DNA of 64,000 nt from Phlebotomus papatasi (GCF_024763615.1 NC_077223.1:105772627-105836626), one strand, 5' to 3'; counted from the stretch's first letter, positions 1-11,470 are shown. Notes: generated from the sequence alone by a model not told the origin. Program-made: numbers and translations.

Positions 1-1075
1 TTCTCTAGATATAATTTGAAAACTTCTTAAATACAAGAAAAATACGCGAGTGTAAAATGCTTCTATTGGAAATAAATTAATCCAAATGGAGACAAGAGAA
101 AGTTTCTAATTGGAGACAAACAGTATTAGTGAAACCGCAACGAAAAGCTTCCAAAACATTGTTGAGTAGCTCCTGAGTGCAGGATTTGTTTTTATTCCTG
201 GTATTTTCTCCTTTCGCATCTAAAACAATAAGAAAATCTCTCCAAAAAATCATATTTCCGAGGTTTTCTATTGAAAAAATTACATTATTCGAAGGCATAA
301 ACGTTCGAAGGGAAAGTACTTTGCCCTACTTCTTCGTTGTGTTTTCTTTTTGCCATCTAAAACTGTTTGGAAATCTCACAGATCTAAAATGGACATGATT
401 CTAAATTATTCCATCGTACTACTCTATGTGCGAAGCCTGAAATCCTTCATCTGTAAGCAGAATTAGGTCTTTTGAGAAATTTAATTTACAGGAATAAATA
501 CACGCACGAGAATTAACCAGTGTTGATAGTTTCTAAATCGTAAAAGTCATCACCTGGTAGCACTTATTATTTTTTTTTAAACCAAAATATGAAAATGTTA
601 CAGTTTTCAATGCATTTCCTCGGTAATTAATTTTAGTAGACAAAAGATTGCCAAGTTTCTGTTTGCATTTAGTCTGTGAGAGTAGGTGGAAAAATCTTGC
701 ATTATTCATTTTGAGGTGATGAGTGGCAGAAAATTAATCTGCAAAATGCAGTAAAATTAATCTTGTAGTTTTCCACAGTTTATATAAAGGAAATGGGGAG
801 AAAGTACAAAAGACACAATCTATCATTAAAAGAAGGATAATTTTATAAATAACATTAGGAGGAAAATCTTTGTGCGTTGTTCAGAGAAAAATCCATTTTC
901 ATGTGAAAATGTTGAGTTGTTGTTTAAAGAAAAACTCGACGAATGAGGAAATTTGTCATCTTGCATTATTTTCAGATATTTTGAGAAATTTTGTTAGTTA
1001 TTGAATGAGAGAAAGACTGATTTTTTTCGGAACACCTGAAATCTGTTTTGAAAATACCAAGATGAGAGTGCTCCC
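1..1075. other. AT-rich non-coding stretch
   Basis: No convincing exon or repeat was recognised here. Short open frames exist on both strands but lack similarity to known proteins and show no coherent splice signals. If the minus-strand exon at 2451-2587 belongs to a gene continuing leftward, this is probably intron or intergenic DNA. Confidence 0.4.
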
Positions 1076-1287
1076 TTATACGGGTTTTAGACCTAAGGCT
1101 TAGCCATACGGCTTAACTACTCCAATTTCTTATCAGTTAACATTTTTTGAAAAACTCTAACTTAAGATTCGATTATTATGGGTAAATGATCTATCCGATT
1201 TTAAAAAACCTATAAAATTGGTTGCTAATTAGGTTTTTCAGACTTTCGAAAACTGGGCTAAACCTTTAGTCTGAAGTCCGCTTTACG
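1076..1287. mobile_element. MITE family E, copy 1
   Basis: About 210 bp with imperfect terminal inverted repeats: the left end reads TATACGGGTTTTAGACCTAA and the right end is its diverged complement (TTAGTCTGAAGTCCGCTTTA). Related copies lie at about 3534-3739, 52985-53191 and 61556-61772. There is no coding capacity, so it is a non-autonomous DNA transposon. Confidence 0.75.
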
Positions 1288-2450
1288 GATTTATCGTCAC
1301 TTGCGTTAGCAATTGTCATAACTTTTCACCTAGAATAGTTGCTGATTTAGGTGACGAGTGAGTTACGACAATTGCAGATCCATAAGCGATGATATATACA
1401 AGCATAAATGACAACATATTTTCCTACATTCTCTTCCTAATATTTTACCCATTATCTTCAAAAGCCAACAATTTAGTATAAGCGACTGTCTCATTAGGAA
1501 TCTCTCTCTGAACTTATTAGTCATAATTTTCTGCGGAATTGCAGAGGACAAAAAAGTTTTAACAAATAAATCCAACGAAAAGAAAATTGTGCGGGTGATT
1601 TTTTTTATTGAGTCGTTTAGCATTACATTTATGTCACAATTAAAAGACAATTATATTGCACTGTAACACAATTTTATTGTGACACGTTTGTCACATTTAA
1701 TTAATACAATGCAGATGGTAGCCAAACTTACGATTCGAGTGGTATAACTATATTTTATTAGGATTAGCCGTATATTTTATTTTCCCATTATTTACAAAAT
1801 GGATTAGTTTCTTTTCTTCACAATTGTGCGATTCTGAAGAGGGGAAAGTGTAACGGATTTTAGTTGAAAATGCGTATAAGAAAATTCAGGAAAATTGTTT
1901 AAGCTCTAGACAGATGGCAGTAGAATATTGATCACAATTCTACCAACAGGCGCTACAGGAGGTCGAGTCGAGATGCCACAAAAAAAAACTGTGGGCACGA
2001 AAAAAAAATAACCACATAAAACATGAGAAAATTCATTTTAGCATCATCTCCCACTGAAATAGTCGTCATTAACAGATTTGTTTCCACTTTGATCAAACTC
2101 TTAACTAATTAATGTGTGTTTAATCACGCTGAGAAATCGTGTTTTGATAGAAAATTTTTCATCACATGAAATTTTCCGAGGGAAATGCTTGACTGAATTC
2201 CTGCAGTTATGCCAACTGAAATATTGAAAAAGTTACATTTTCTGCCAAATAAATCGGTCGAGAGAGCATAAAATAATTACTATGAAGTTTTTAGTGAAAT
2301 TTATTGATGCACTGTCACTATTTTGTTGTCACTATCTCAATAAATATTTACATTTCTGCAATGAATGAGTGAGAAAGTGAATCTGGTTTATTTCTTAGAG
2401 GAGTGAAAGTTATTTTTAGGACCAAAGAGATCCTTGAACTTGTAACTCAC

Positions 2451-2587
2451 CTGAGAAATTTCACTGGAACTCACACTTTCATGATGATTATTCTGCACTG
2501 AGTGAAAGTTCTTAGTTATTTGGACCGATGTCACGGATTGTTGTTGCTGTCGTTGAGTTATCACTTGTGAGAACTCTTGATCAATTG
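2451..2587 (-). CDS. candidate internal coding exon, unidentified gene
   Basis: On the minus strand a T-rich tract and CAG acceptor (2588-2590) precede a 137-nt segment that ends in CAG followed by a GTGAGT donor (2445-2450). One frame is fully open: two bases complete a codon, then 45 codons follow, rich in Q, S, N and T (it includes QEFSQVITQRQQQQ and ends SSSEISQ). The strong splice signals at both edges and the uninterrupted frame are the only evidence. The entry phase (two bases completing a codon) matches the exit phase of the candidate first exon at 14689-14740, so both could belong to one gene with a long intron, though phase agreement alone has a one-in-three chance. I do not recognise the product. 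It may be a low-complexity linker of a larger protein continuing beyond the left edge. Confidence 0.5.
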
Positions 2588-2740
2588 CTGCAAGAAATAT
2601 AAAAAAAAAATATCAATTAAAACAATAATATTAAGTATAGGGTCAAATGGACACTTATTAGGGCTTTGAGAAATCATATTAGCATCCTATTTTGTATCAT
2701 TTTGCATATGAAATCTGAGCACCAATCGTCATAGGTAGTG

Positions 2741-2975
2741 GTAGGGTCGGAGGAACGTCTGTTCGACAGGGAACCCCTATTGACACTTTTGCCAAAATAT
2801 TGAAAATTATTTAATGTATCTAGTAAAATATAAGTAATACAACGTTTTTTCTGTAATATACCTTTTACTATAAACAGAATTGTTCAAATTTCATATCCCA
2901 AATGGTACGGAGTAGGATGTCAATAGGTGCTGACACGAGTTCTTAAAGTGTCAATAGACGTTCCTTTCACCCTAC
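2741..2975. mobile_element. MITE family F, copy 1
   Basis: A 235-bp element with inverted ends (TAGGGTCGGAGGAACGTCT at left; AGACGTTCCTTTCACCCTA at right). A copy in the opposite orientation lies at 20612-20842 and matches along its whole length. It is non-coding. Confidence 0.8.
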
Positions 2976-3036
2976 ATTAAAGAAAAAATGTCATATTAGT
3001 TGCATTCTTTCAAATAGAGCAACTGTACCAAATTTC

Positions 3037-3440
3037 GGACAGCTTGCAATTTCGGCCACTTCTTTTTTCCTAGAATTTCAATGAATTTCTCTTGCAGAAG
3101 TTCTTGCATACTCTAGAGGCTCTAGAGATTATACAACGCAAAACAATGTCGCTTTGACGAACGAGATGATGTGAAAAAGACTTTGGAAGAATTTCGGAAG
3201 AGCACGAAACTATGAGAATCAAGGTGGCCGAAATAGGCTACCAATGCTATGTCTACATTTTTATTCATTTTAAAATGTATTAAGAATTTTCAGAGAAAAC
3301 AAAGACGATAAACTATCTACAAGGTTTTAAGCAAAACTCCTTAAAAAGAAGTAACAAAGAATTCAATTTGTATTAAAAATCTTACATTTCAAACTTGGGA
3401 CTTTGGCAACTATACCAAAATTTCGTACACCGTCGATGCG
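3037..3440. repeat. dispersed repeat containing 'TTTCGGACAGC'-type ends
   Basis: The segment at about 3260-3420 (GACGATAAACTATC onward to the CTTACATTTCAAACTTGGGAC stretch) is clearly related to 26090-26235 and, in reverse, to 29120-29240. Its left part shares the ATTTCGGACAGCTTGCAAT motif with 51716-52401. It is therefore a member or composite of a dispersed, non-coding element group. Confidence 0.55.
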
Positions 3441-3533
3441 GGTGACTTTGCACTTTTTTCGCTATTTTTCAACTTTACCCTTACTTAAAATGAAAGTAGG
3501 GGATGAATGGATAAAATTATTTGTATTCAGTTG

Positions 3534-3739
3534 TTATACGGACTTCAGACCTAAGGCTTAGCCATATGGCTTACCTACCCTAATTTCTTATCAAAGATTT
3601 TTTTTAAATAATTCAGAATTAAATGATTAAAGATAAATGACTTATTAGGTTTTCAAAAAGCAATAACATCGTTCGCTATTTAAGATTTTGAGATCTTCGG
3701 GAACTGGGTTAAAGCTCTAGTCTGAAGACCACCTTAGTG
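3534..3739. mobile_element. MITE family E, copy 2
   Basis: About 205 bp with the same layout as 1076-1287: TTATACGGACTTCAGACCTA at the left and TCTAGTCTGAAGACC near the right end. The interior conserves the TTAGCCATATGGCTTA palindrome. It is non-coding. Confidence 0.75.
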
Positions 3740-4160
3740 AATGAATTTTGTGCCACTAGCTTTATTTTACAGAATTTTACTATGTTTAAAAAATCAAGAA
3801 AAAAGGCTTGCATTTGGGATAAGGTACGGATGACTTTGCACTTTTAATAAATATTAAAAAAAAAATTAACAATTTCTTATAAAAAAGAACAATGAAGGTC
3901 TTCACAGCTAAGGGTAAGATACACGGGACCTACAAGATGGAAGACTTACATAAGTTAATACTCGATATATTTCGAAATTCGTATAGGAATTAATTCAGCC
4001 ATCCAGACGAAACGTGAAATAAAAAAGTCGATTGTGAAAACTGCTCTCTCGTGGAGTTCGAGCAGTTAAAATGTCTTTTTTTACTTTCAAATATCCTTGA
4101 AAAACTTTTCTCTTGGAGAAATTCCATAGCTTCTGTAAAGGCAAAGATGAGCAAGAATCG

Positions 4161-4388
4161 TTAGAAACCGAACAAACGCCAAATGAAAATTTTACTTCAA
4201 TAGCCGAAACGCTACCTGGATAAACTTATTTTGACGTTTATTCGGTTTCAAACGGTTCCTGCTCACTCTTGCATTAAGGTTATATTTTCCACATTTCGTT
4301 TAATTGTGGTTCCTGAATGTCTGTGGCTTAATTTCATTTCTAAGCTTGGTTTCTAAATTTTCTTAAAAGACAGTGCAGTGGATACCTA
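4161..4388. repeat. left member of a ~230-bp direct repeat flanking a MITE
   Basis: It starts TTAGAAACCGAACAAACGCC and runs to GGATACCTAC. The same sequence, roughly 90 percent identical by eye, recurs at 4640-4871 in the same orientation. A family C MITE sits exactly between the two copies. Confidence 0.85.
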
Positions 4389-4639
4389 CACTGAGAAAAA
4401 AGAAGCTGCGATTAACTTTTTTCGTGATAACTTTAACACTTTTTGGGTGTAAAAAAATATCAACATTTTTTAATGTTAATTTTACACATTTTAAGGGTAA
4501 AATCAACATGAAAGAAGGGCAACTTTAACCCATAATACACCTAAAAAGGGTAATATTTATACCGTTTTCGGATCAATACTGCAGGGTAAAATTAACATTT
4601 CCGGAATGTTATTTTGACCTTTTCGGATTTCTCTCAGTG
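4389..4639. mobile_element. MITE family C, copy 1
   Basis: A 251-bp element with short inverted ends (CACTGAGAAAAA at left, TTTCTCTCAGTG at right). It carries internal motifs TTAATTTTACAC, AAGGGTAAAAT and ACTGCAGGGTAAAAT. Copies lie at 9541-9789 and 47017-47270. No reading frame is shared by the copies. Confidence 0.85.
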
Positions 4640-4871
4640 TTAGAAACCGAACAACCGCCAAATGAAAATTGTACTTTAATAGTCGAAACACTACCTGGAT
4701 CCTAAACTTATTTTGATGTTTATTCGGTTTCAAACGGTTCCTGCTCACTCTTGCATTAAGGTTAAATTTTTCACATTTCGTTTAATTGTAGTTCCTGAAT
4801 GTCTGTGGTTTAATTTCATTTCTAAGCTTGGTTTCTAAATTTTCTTAAAAGACTGTGAACCGGATACCTAC
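4640..4871. repeat. right member of the ~230-bp direct repeat
   Basis: Second copy of 4161-4388, diverging at scattered positions and carrying a few small indels (for example CTGGATCCTAAAC against CTGGATAAAC). The short ORF found here is a by-product of the repeat. Confidence 0.85.
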
Positions 4872-5673
4872 GGATTTGACCAAATACCTACGTCTCCCTT
4901 GAGATCGATTCTCCTCGATAAACCCCTCTATAATTTTCATTTATAACTCCCTATAATTCTTAAATTGGTTAATTCGTTAATTTGATAAATAATTTTATAT
5001 GTAAAATGTCAAATTCCTTTTAGAACTTAAAATTAAATGCATTCAAATGCAGTGAAGGTCATAATAAGGCAATAGATCCAGACATCATTGCAAAATCCGT
5101 ATGTTTATTATTTATTTAAGTGTTGAATGCCCGAGTCTAAATATTTTAAAGAAATTTATCAGATAATGATAAAAGGCATGTCTAAATTATCTTTGTATTG
5201 TATGATTTCCAATACAATTTTATAATAAATTACACGAAAAAGTATAAGAACAACTCTGAAAGATTAACAAAAAAAGTGTGACTAAGCAAATTTTTAACAA
5301 GTAAAAATTATGTGAAAATATTTGATAGTATTTCCGCAATTTAAATGAGAACGCTCAGCAAAATCCCCGACAGATTACTGCTCGATACTTTCCAACAATC
5401 ACAAATACTAAATAGTTTTCTAAATGCTTTGTATAAGTTGGTAGAGAAATGAGAATTAGAGTACATCAAATGAATCAATTCTTTATCGGACAATTTTATT
5501 TTGTTTTGTGTTATCAGGAGTAGCGTAGAATAGACTAATTTAGAACCTGGTTAAAATGGGATTTTTTTATTAATGAATCGGTTTTCGAAAAGAAATTTAG
5601 TACTGTATTTAATAAGGAATAATTCTACATTCTCTTTTGGGGCTGTGAATAATGGTGATATTTCGATAAAAAA
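4872..5673. other. AT-rich intergenic or intronic DNA
   Basis: No repeat, RNA gene or exon was recognised. The composition is very AT-rich. Confidence 0.4.
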
Positions 5674-6349
5674 TGAAAGGGGAAGTGTCTTTTTCTGAAA
5701 ATTTCTTTAGTACATGACTGTTCTCAAATGCTTCTGTATTACCGACTTTTTTCTGTGTGGGTTCCTGTCACGGCTGTGTTGTAATTTTTTCTAAACAATT
5801 TTATTTTCCCAACAACAGAATTTCAAAATTTCTATAGCGGAATAAGTTTTGGCTATAAAAAATTAACAAGGCGTCAGTCCTATCCAAGAATACCCCAAAT
5901 TAAAGAAACTTACATTTCAGAGCTTATCTGCTTGTCCTACACAAATTCATATGTCCTTGACCTAATTCTTTTCCTTTGAATCCTAATAAATTGCAATATG
6001 ATTAGCTAAATATTTAAAAATATTTCCTTTTATTTTACTTACAAAATTTCCGTCTTGTCTAATGCAATATTTAACTCAAAATGGCGAATGCCTATTTCTA
6101 TTCCAAATAACCCTTCCCAATTCTAATAGACCTTTCCAATGAAATTCAAAATTATTTGAAATCCTAACTGACAGCCTTTTCTTTTTAAAATTAATTCAAT
6201 TACCAACAGGCTGTTTACCCAGTCCTCGACTTGTTTGAAACCATCAAACAGTCGTGACAGAAACCAACTCAAAGAAAAGTCGATAACGCAGAAGCACATT
6301 AGAACAGCCATGTACTAAAAAAATGTCCGAGGAATATTTCCCCTTTTTA
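5674..6349. mobile_element. TIR element family G, copy 1
   Basis: A 676-bp element with inverted repeats of roughly 100 bp. The left arm reads AAAGGGGAAG, then TAGTACATGACTGTTCTCAA and TCCTGTCACGGCTGT. The right arm is the complement: ACAGTCGTGACAGAAACCAA, GTCGATAACGCAGAAGCACA, then TTTCCCCTTTT. The interior has no transposase frame. Other members lie at 7739-7939, 8411-8634 and in the 59345-60115 cluster, so the MBF2-like gene is bracketed by this family. Confidence 0.8.
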
Positions 6350-6570
6350 TTTTTCTCAAAATTCTGAATTAGTCTATCCTACTCTATATGTCTGCTCCAC
6401 TTATCATGTTTCATACCTCTATCAGCAAACCAATACTAAAATCCTCCAAACCCAAATGAATCATCAGCACTTTTTTAAACACTCTCCGCTCTACAATATG
6501 ATTTAGTGTTGGAAAATCTTCTCTTGTGATCACACCTTTAATATTTGGCTGGAAAATTTTGTGCTTCATT

Positions 6571-7121
6571 ATGAAAGTCTTTGTGATTTTTCTCGTGATC
6601 TTCGCTGTGACAAAAGCATCACTCTTTGACAGCAATTTCTTAACTGATGATGATGATGCTCCGGATAGTAAGGTTAACTTTTTATCAGTGAACAACTTAG
6701 CTGATTTTGTTGCTGAAAATCCAGAAGCTGAACTGGAAATGATGCACATGTACTCAGACTATCGTGGACAAATTAATTATGTACTTGGAGCACGCCAGAG
6801 AGGTATAGTTCGTTACTTTCTTAGAAACGTTTCCTAGAAACGTTCTAAAAGTTCTTATTTAATGCAGGAGATCGTCTTGTTGGGACTGCATCAAATGGCC
6901 AACGTTGGCCCCGTCCTCAGAATGTTGATATTGAAATTAAGTATCCAACCAAAGGTCGTGGAGCTCTTGTTACCTATGTCTCCTTAAATATTACTCAAAG
7001 TACCAATCTTGGACGGGCTTACGTGACAAAGGGTGGAATTCACCAACGAAATATCACCATTGTTGTTGAAGCCTATTCAACAACATTCGTTCACTACATT
7101 TGCAACATTTTCGGCATGTAA
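6571..7121 (+). CDS. MBF2-family secreted protein
   Basis: Two exons, 6571-6802 and 6868-7121, joined by a 65-bp GT-AG intron (donor GTATAG, acceptor TTTAATGCAG), give 161 aa. The start is placed at MKVFVIFLVIFAVTKA because it begins a clean signal peptide; an upstream in-frame Met at 6526 would bury it. An acidic stretch (DDDD, residues about 26-29) follows. The second exon carries the family pattern: GDRLVGTAS after the intron, alternating beta-strand-like residues, a YVTKGGIHQRNITIVVEA segment and the C-terminal FVHYICNIFGM. MBF2-like proteins are small, often secreted arthropod proteins. The name comes from a silk-moth transcription co-activator, but most members have a signal peptide and no established function, so a transcription role should not be assumed. 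It is flanked on both sides by family G elements. Confidence 0.8.
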
Positions 7122-7495
7122 TCATTTATCTCTATTGCCGCAAAATAATCTTATCCAAACGCACACAAAGCTGTTCTTTATCAATTAAAATGACATTTGC
7201 CGAAAGCGACACGAAAAAATAACAACAGCTTCGAACAATCAACCTTTCTTTTTTATATTTTCTTTGGACGGATGTGTAATAATGAAAATTATGAAAAGTT
7301 AAAAAGAAAGAAAGCATAAAATTTTTGAACCACATTTATTGTGAGTTTTATCTCCATGAAAATGTATGGTCTTCATTGATAATATTAAAGTCCATATATT
7401 ATAATTAGTTAAAGAAACATTGTGTTATAATTTCTTTCTTTCATTTATATTCAAAGAGCTCCCGTGAATGTTTGATAGCCGAAAATACTGCTGCA

Positions 7496-7501
7496 AATAA
7501 A
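7496..7501 (+). promoter_or_regulatory. possible polyadenylation signal of the MBF2-like gene
   Basis: AATAAA lies 375 bp after the stop codon. It is the first canonical hexamer noticed on the coding strand, and no nearer one stands out. This is an assignment by position only. Confidence 0.35.
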
Positions 7502-7738
7502 GCTATTAACTGGAATTTCCTTTAAGCTTTTACTATCCAACAGAAGAGACTGATGGTTCCTTTAGTTATGGCATAAGTTATAGCTTTAACTCCACAAAAA
7601 GAGCAATAAAAAACAATTTTTCTTATTCTTAGATCTTCTGATAACTGAGTGCTGAATGGTTAGAGATAATCACTTGGAATTTTCTGATGACTTCTCTTTA
7701 AATCGATCTGAGGTGAGAATCGTTAATGGTGTTTTACC

Positions 7739-7939
7739 AATGAAAAATGGAAACCTTTCTCCTGAACATTCTTTTTAGTAAATAGCTGTTCTCAAGTGCT
7801 TCTGCGTTATCGACTTTTCTTTACGTTGGTTCGTGTCACAGCTGTTCGGTGGTTTGGATTTGGAACAGGGCAAGGATTGAGAAAATAGTCATGGGAAGCA
7901 ACACATAGAAAAGTCGATAATGTAGAAACACTTGAAGTT
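7739..7939. mobile_element. TIR element family G, short copy 2
   Basis: About 200 bp. The left arm (TTTTTAGTAAATAGCTGTTC, CTTCTGCGTTATCGACTTTT) and right arm (AGTCGATAATGTAGAAACAC) are complementary, separated by a spacer of about 60 bp. The right tip is degraded or truncated near 7940, where GC-richer retrotransposon-like sequence begins. Confidence 0.7.
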
Positions 7940-7945
7940 CATCCT

Positions 7946-8402
7946 AAGTATACCCCGTGGGATACCCTCTTGACTGGGCCTCTGGCTGTGGATTGCGGAG
8001 CGGATTGTGGGCGTTCGGAGCTCTGTGACGCTTCTGCTATTGTACTTTGTCTGCTCAGGCTTCCCTGGCTCTTCCCACACCTAAAAACAAAACCTCTACC
8101 TGGGTCCTCGGACTCAACCCTCTGCCCCCCCCCTTTTTAATGTATCCAAGTGTCAGCAACACGTGCCTTTTTTTTGGCCAAGCTGGCACTACTAATCCCT
8201 CAATATGCTTGCTCCTGTTGCCCTTTTCCCTACGCAACGACAGCGCTCTTAACTAGCTGATTGCAATTGTAAAACTGCATAAATCCTGGCATATACGATC
8301 TATGATTCAGGGTTTCTGCCGTTTACCTGATGAGATCGGTCGTGGTAAGTCGGCGGCAGACGCAACCAAGCATTAATTGAGGAGAAATATATAAATTGAA
8401 TT
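7946..8402 (+). mobile_element. 3' end of a non-LTR retrotransposon, tail (TTGAA)n
   Basis: This is a GC- and C-richer island in AT-rich DNA. It contains a C tract and a hairpin at 8315-8358 (CTGCCG...CGGCAG with TTTACC...GGTAAG), and it ends in AAATTGAATTGAATTGAAC. The hairpin recurs with compensatory changes in two other tails (19908-19945 and 39174-39222). Short-unit 3' tails and 5' truncation are characteristic of target-primed retrotransposition. No reverse transcriptase frame is present. Confidence 0.6.
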
Positions 8403-8410
8403 GAATTGAA

Positions 8411-8634
8411 CTTGAGAGCAGTCGTGTACTAAAACAGTGATAAGCCCAGATAAGCTTATGGAAGCTGAGATTCCATAATCTATGTAGTTGCTGTCACGAC
8501 TAGTGGTTTTCGACCACAGCCTAGCTAGAGCTAGAGAAATAGTCGTGAAAGAAACCAACACATAAAAGTCGATAACGCAGAAGCACATTACAACATTCAT
8601 GTACTAAAATAATGTTCAAGAGAAAGATTTCATC
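8411..8634. mobile_element. TIR element family G, rearranged copy 3
   Basis: It begins with an outward-facing end fragment (GAGAGCAGTCGTGTACTAAA), has internal GTCACGACTAGTGGTTTTCG, and finishes with the typical right arm (AGTCGATAACGCAGAAGCAC, TTCATGTACTAAAA). The internal piece CCAGATAAGCTTATGG is shared with 38811-38826. Confidence 0.65.
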
Positions 8635-8639
8635 GTTTG

Positions 8640-9540
8640 AGAATAGCACCATCATTTTATTTTCATCCCCTCCTATATATCCCTTTTATTTTTCTGAGTT
8701 TTTTTTTGGGTATGCTACCGGCTCATTACCGGTTAAAATTGGTTCAGAATTATTACGAATCCGAAGACCTTTCCAATGATACCAAATTTGTCCAAAGTAA
8801 ATGGAAAATACGTACTCAGGAGCATTTTATCATTTTACTTTTGAAAAATATTATACCTATCGTTATCCTTATTAAGAAAATAATTGAATTTTGCGAATTT
8901 GAGATACATACAAAATTTTGAATTGTATAATTTTGTTTATAAAGATCATTTGACAAAACTTTAACTTTTATAGCCTCAATTTTAAATTGAAATTATTATA
9001 AGTGGTCTTGATTAATAAAAAATTATCAAGATTTGTCGTAACTTGCAATTAGGGTGAAGTTGCGACAAATCTATTTTTTCTAATCAGTTTTTGTCGTAAC
9101 TTCTTTAGCTTATTTAAAAGTTATTTTATTTTATTTATTTTTTTTAAATGTATTTAATTTGTTTTAGGGTTTACAATATTAGAGCCCTACTGTACTTATT
9201 GACTAATAATAACAATTTATTTTCAGTGCTACCTTCCCAGTTAGAAACTTGCATTGATACTAAAAGTAGAAACATTGAGTAATACTTTTTTGATTCATGC
9301 AGATTTGTAAATTATTTTAATGATGTATAATTCCTAATATTCTGTCAGTCAAATTCTAGTGTAACATCATAAAAAAACATGAGGAATTACAAATTTTTGG
9401 CTAAGAATTTACTACAGTGATTTAATAAATGAGGGAAATAATAATAATTTGGTTACTCGACGAGAAAAATGGTTTTATTTTATGAACGAATGCAGCGAAA
9501 AATTTTGAAAAGGTAATTTTATTTTATAGCTTGGCAACTA
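8640..9540. other. AT-rich non-coding stretch with a local TTGTCGTAACTT repeat
   Basis: No gene was seen. The motif TTGTCGTAACTT occurs at about 9033 and 9087, with a complementary AAGTTGCGACAA between them at about 9057. The 94-aa frame starting at 8637 looks like AT-rich noise. Confidence 0.35.
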
Positions 9541-9789
9541 CACTGAGAAAAAAAGAGAGTGCGGTTAACTTTGTTTCCTCATAAATTTAACAATTTTTAG
9601 GTGTAAAAATATATCTACATTTTCTAATGTTAATTTTACACCTTTTTAAGGGTAAAATTAACATGAAAAAGGGTAACTCAATACACCTAAAAAGGGTAAT
9701 ATTTACACCGATTTTGGATCAATACTGCAGGGTAAAATTAACATTTCCGTAATGTTATTTTAACTCTTTCGGATTTCTCTCACTCAGTG
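9541..9789. mobile_element. MITE family C, copy 2
   Basis: A 249-bp element with CACTGAGAAAAA and TTTCTCTCACTCAGTG ends. The right end carries a short duplication (CACTCAGTG). It is otherwise collinear with 4389-4639 and 47017-47270. Confidence 0.85.
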
Positions 9790-9793
9790 TACT

Positions 9794-9931
9794 GTAAATG
9801 CGGGTGACTGCACCTGCACACTTGATTGTTGCAAGCTTTTCTTTAATTCTAGCTTTTAAAGAACAATGCTAGAATTAAAGAAAACCTTACGAAAAGCAGG
9901 GCTGCAAAGCCACTCAAATCTACGGTTCTAC
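9794..9931. mobile_element. short TIR element with 'GCGGGTGACTGCAC' ends
   Basis: The left end GTAAATGCGGGTGACTGCAC and the right segment GCAAAGCCACTCAAATCTAC are imperfect complements. The interior is itself a hairpin (TTTAATTCTAGC...GCTAGAATTAAA). A related element with AGAATTAAAGAAAAGCTTAC lies at about 62199-62391. Confidence 0.5.
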
Positions 9932-10769
9932 AAGCCCTAATATACTTCCATTACTTTTGTGATACCATAAAACCAACTATAGAAGCCTGAAATCTTACAG
10001 TTCACAAATAATTTTAAAAATATAATAACCATATTTTTTGGTTTATTTCAGAAACGGCTCTTACGATTTTTATTATTTTTCGATATGACTTGGAGGTGGT
10101 CCAGGCGAACAGTTCGTCCAAACATACCTCTGACCTAAATAAATCGCTATCTTGAACTTTTTGAGGAAGTTTTACTACCTTCTTCAGAGGGTCTATTTTT
10201 AAACCGATTTGGTTAAATTTGGATTTTTTGGAAAGGTCTTGAATTTTCCAATTCGATTGCATTGGTCGCAATCAGTAATGAAACAGTTAAGAATCCGTAA
10301 ATAACCAATCTATTTTAAATATTCTTTTTTCTGTCCGTAAACTTGTTACCCATCTAGAGGCGAAACGATAACAGATACGAACTTCGGATCTTCGGAGGAC
10401 CCCCCCCCCATAAGTCGAACCTAGGAATATTTTTATGATTAAAATCCTTCTCCCTTCCATCCCCTCCACAACCAGGTTCTCTTGGTTTTGGAATTTTGGA
10501 AAATTTTGTGACATTTTTTTCTTGAAGCGATATGTTAGACCACCATTATAGTACAGAAAAAATACAGTACATATATAGAGCAGTATAGAAAAATTAAGGA
10601 TACTCTTTCGAACACTATTTGTTATTTATTTTCTTTATTAACAGCTGAGGTTAAAAAAATTCAAAGTTCGATTTCGAAGGTCAAAGACAATTTAACAATT
10701 TACAATAAACGTCATTTTATGCAAATAGAGTAACATTTTATGTTCCATCAGAGACATTATTTTCTCATT

Positions 10770-11190
10770 CAGTAAGATTCAGTACGATTTGAGAGTTCTC
10801 TCCGGTTAAGGTTTTTCCTTTACCGATTCGAAAGTATATCGGAGAGAACTTATCTGAAAATCCGTTGTAAATTCGAAAATTCAAACCGATGAGTTTCACA
10901 AAAAATAATAGTAAGTTTTCTGTTCAAACATTCTGTCTTCCGGATATTCTACAAAATTACACAATCCTCTTGTTCAGTAATAACTTTCCCGATTTGAGAA
11001 CTCTCTCCGGTTGAGGTTTTTCCTTTATCGATTCAAAGGTATAACAGAGAGAACTTCCCTAAAATCCCGTTGTAAATTCGAATGTTTAAACCGACGAGTT
11101 ACACAAAACTGAGCAAGTTCATGAAATGGATATTTATCTTAATAAAATTACAATTCAAACGTTCTGCCATCCCGAAATCCACAAAATTAC
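10770..11190. repeat. tandem duplication, two ~205-bp units
   Basis: Unit 1 (about 10770-10970) and unit 2 (about 10976-11190) share, in order, GATTTGAGA, CTCTCCGGTT, AGGTTTTTCCTTTA, CCGTTGTAAATTCGAA and ACAAAATTACACAA. Within each unit CTCTCCGG and the downstream AGAGAGAACTT or GGAGAGAACTT are also complementary. No gene is associated. Confidence 0.7.
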
Positions 11191-11470
11191 ACAAAAATTC
11201 TTCTTCTTCTTTATTTTATTTTTACGGCTGTCGGATTCAAATTAGATCCATATAGGCAACGGTCATATTTACAGTTTTGTTTTGTTTTTGTTTGTGGTTT
11301 TCCTTTTATACTTTGTTACAAGTTATTGTTCTTTTGGTTTACATTTGTTATTGTTATCACAGTAAATGCGTATTAATAAGATCACACATTTCCCTTTCAT
11401 CTCTGAAATCGCAGCCCTAAATAAAGTCAGGGAATGATTTCAATAGTTTATAATCTTGTTTTAACAAAGT

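Noticed and set aside
8047..8256. 69-aa frame in a C-rich block
   Set aside because: It lies in a retroelement 3' region; no homologous frame exists in related tails.
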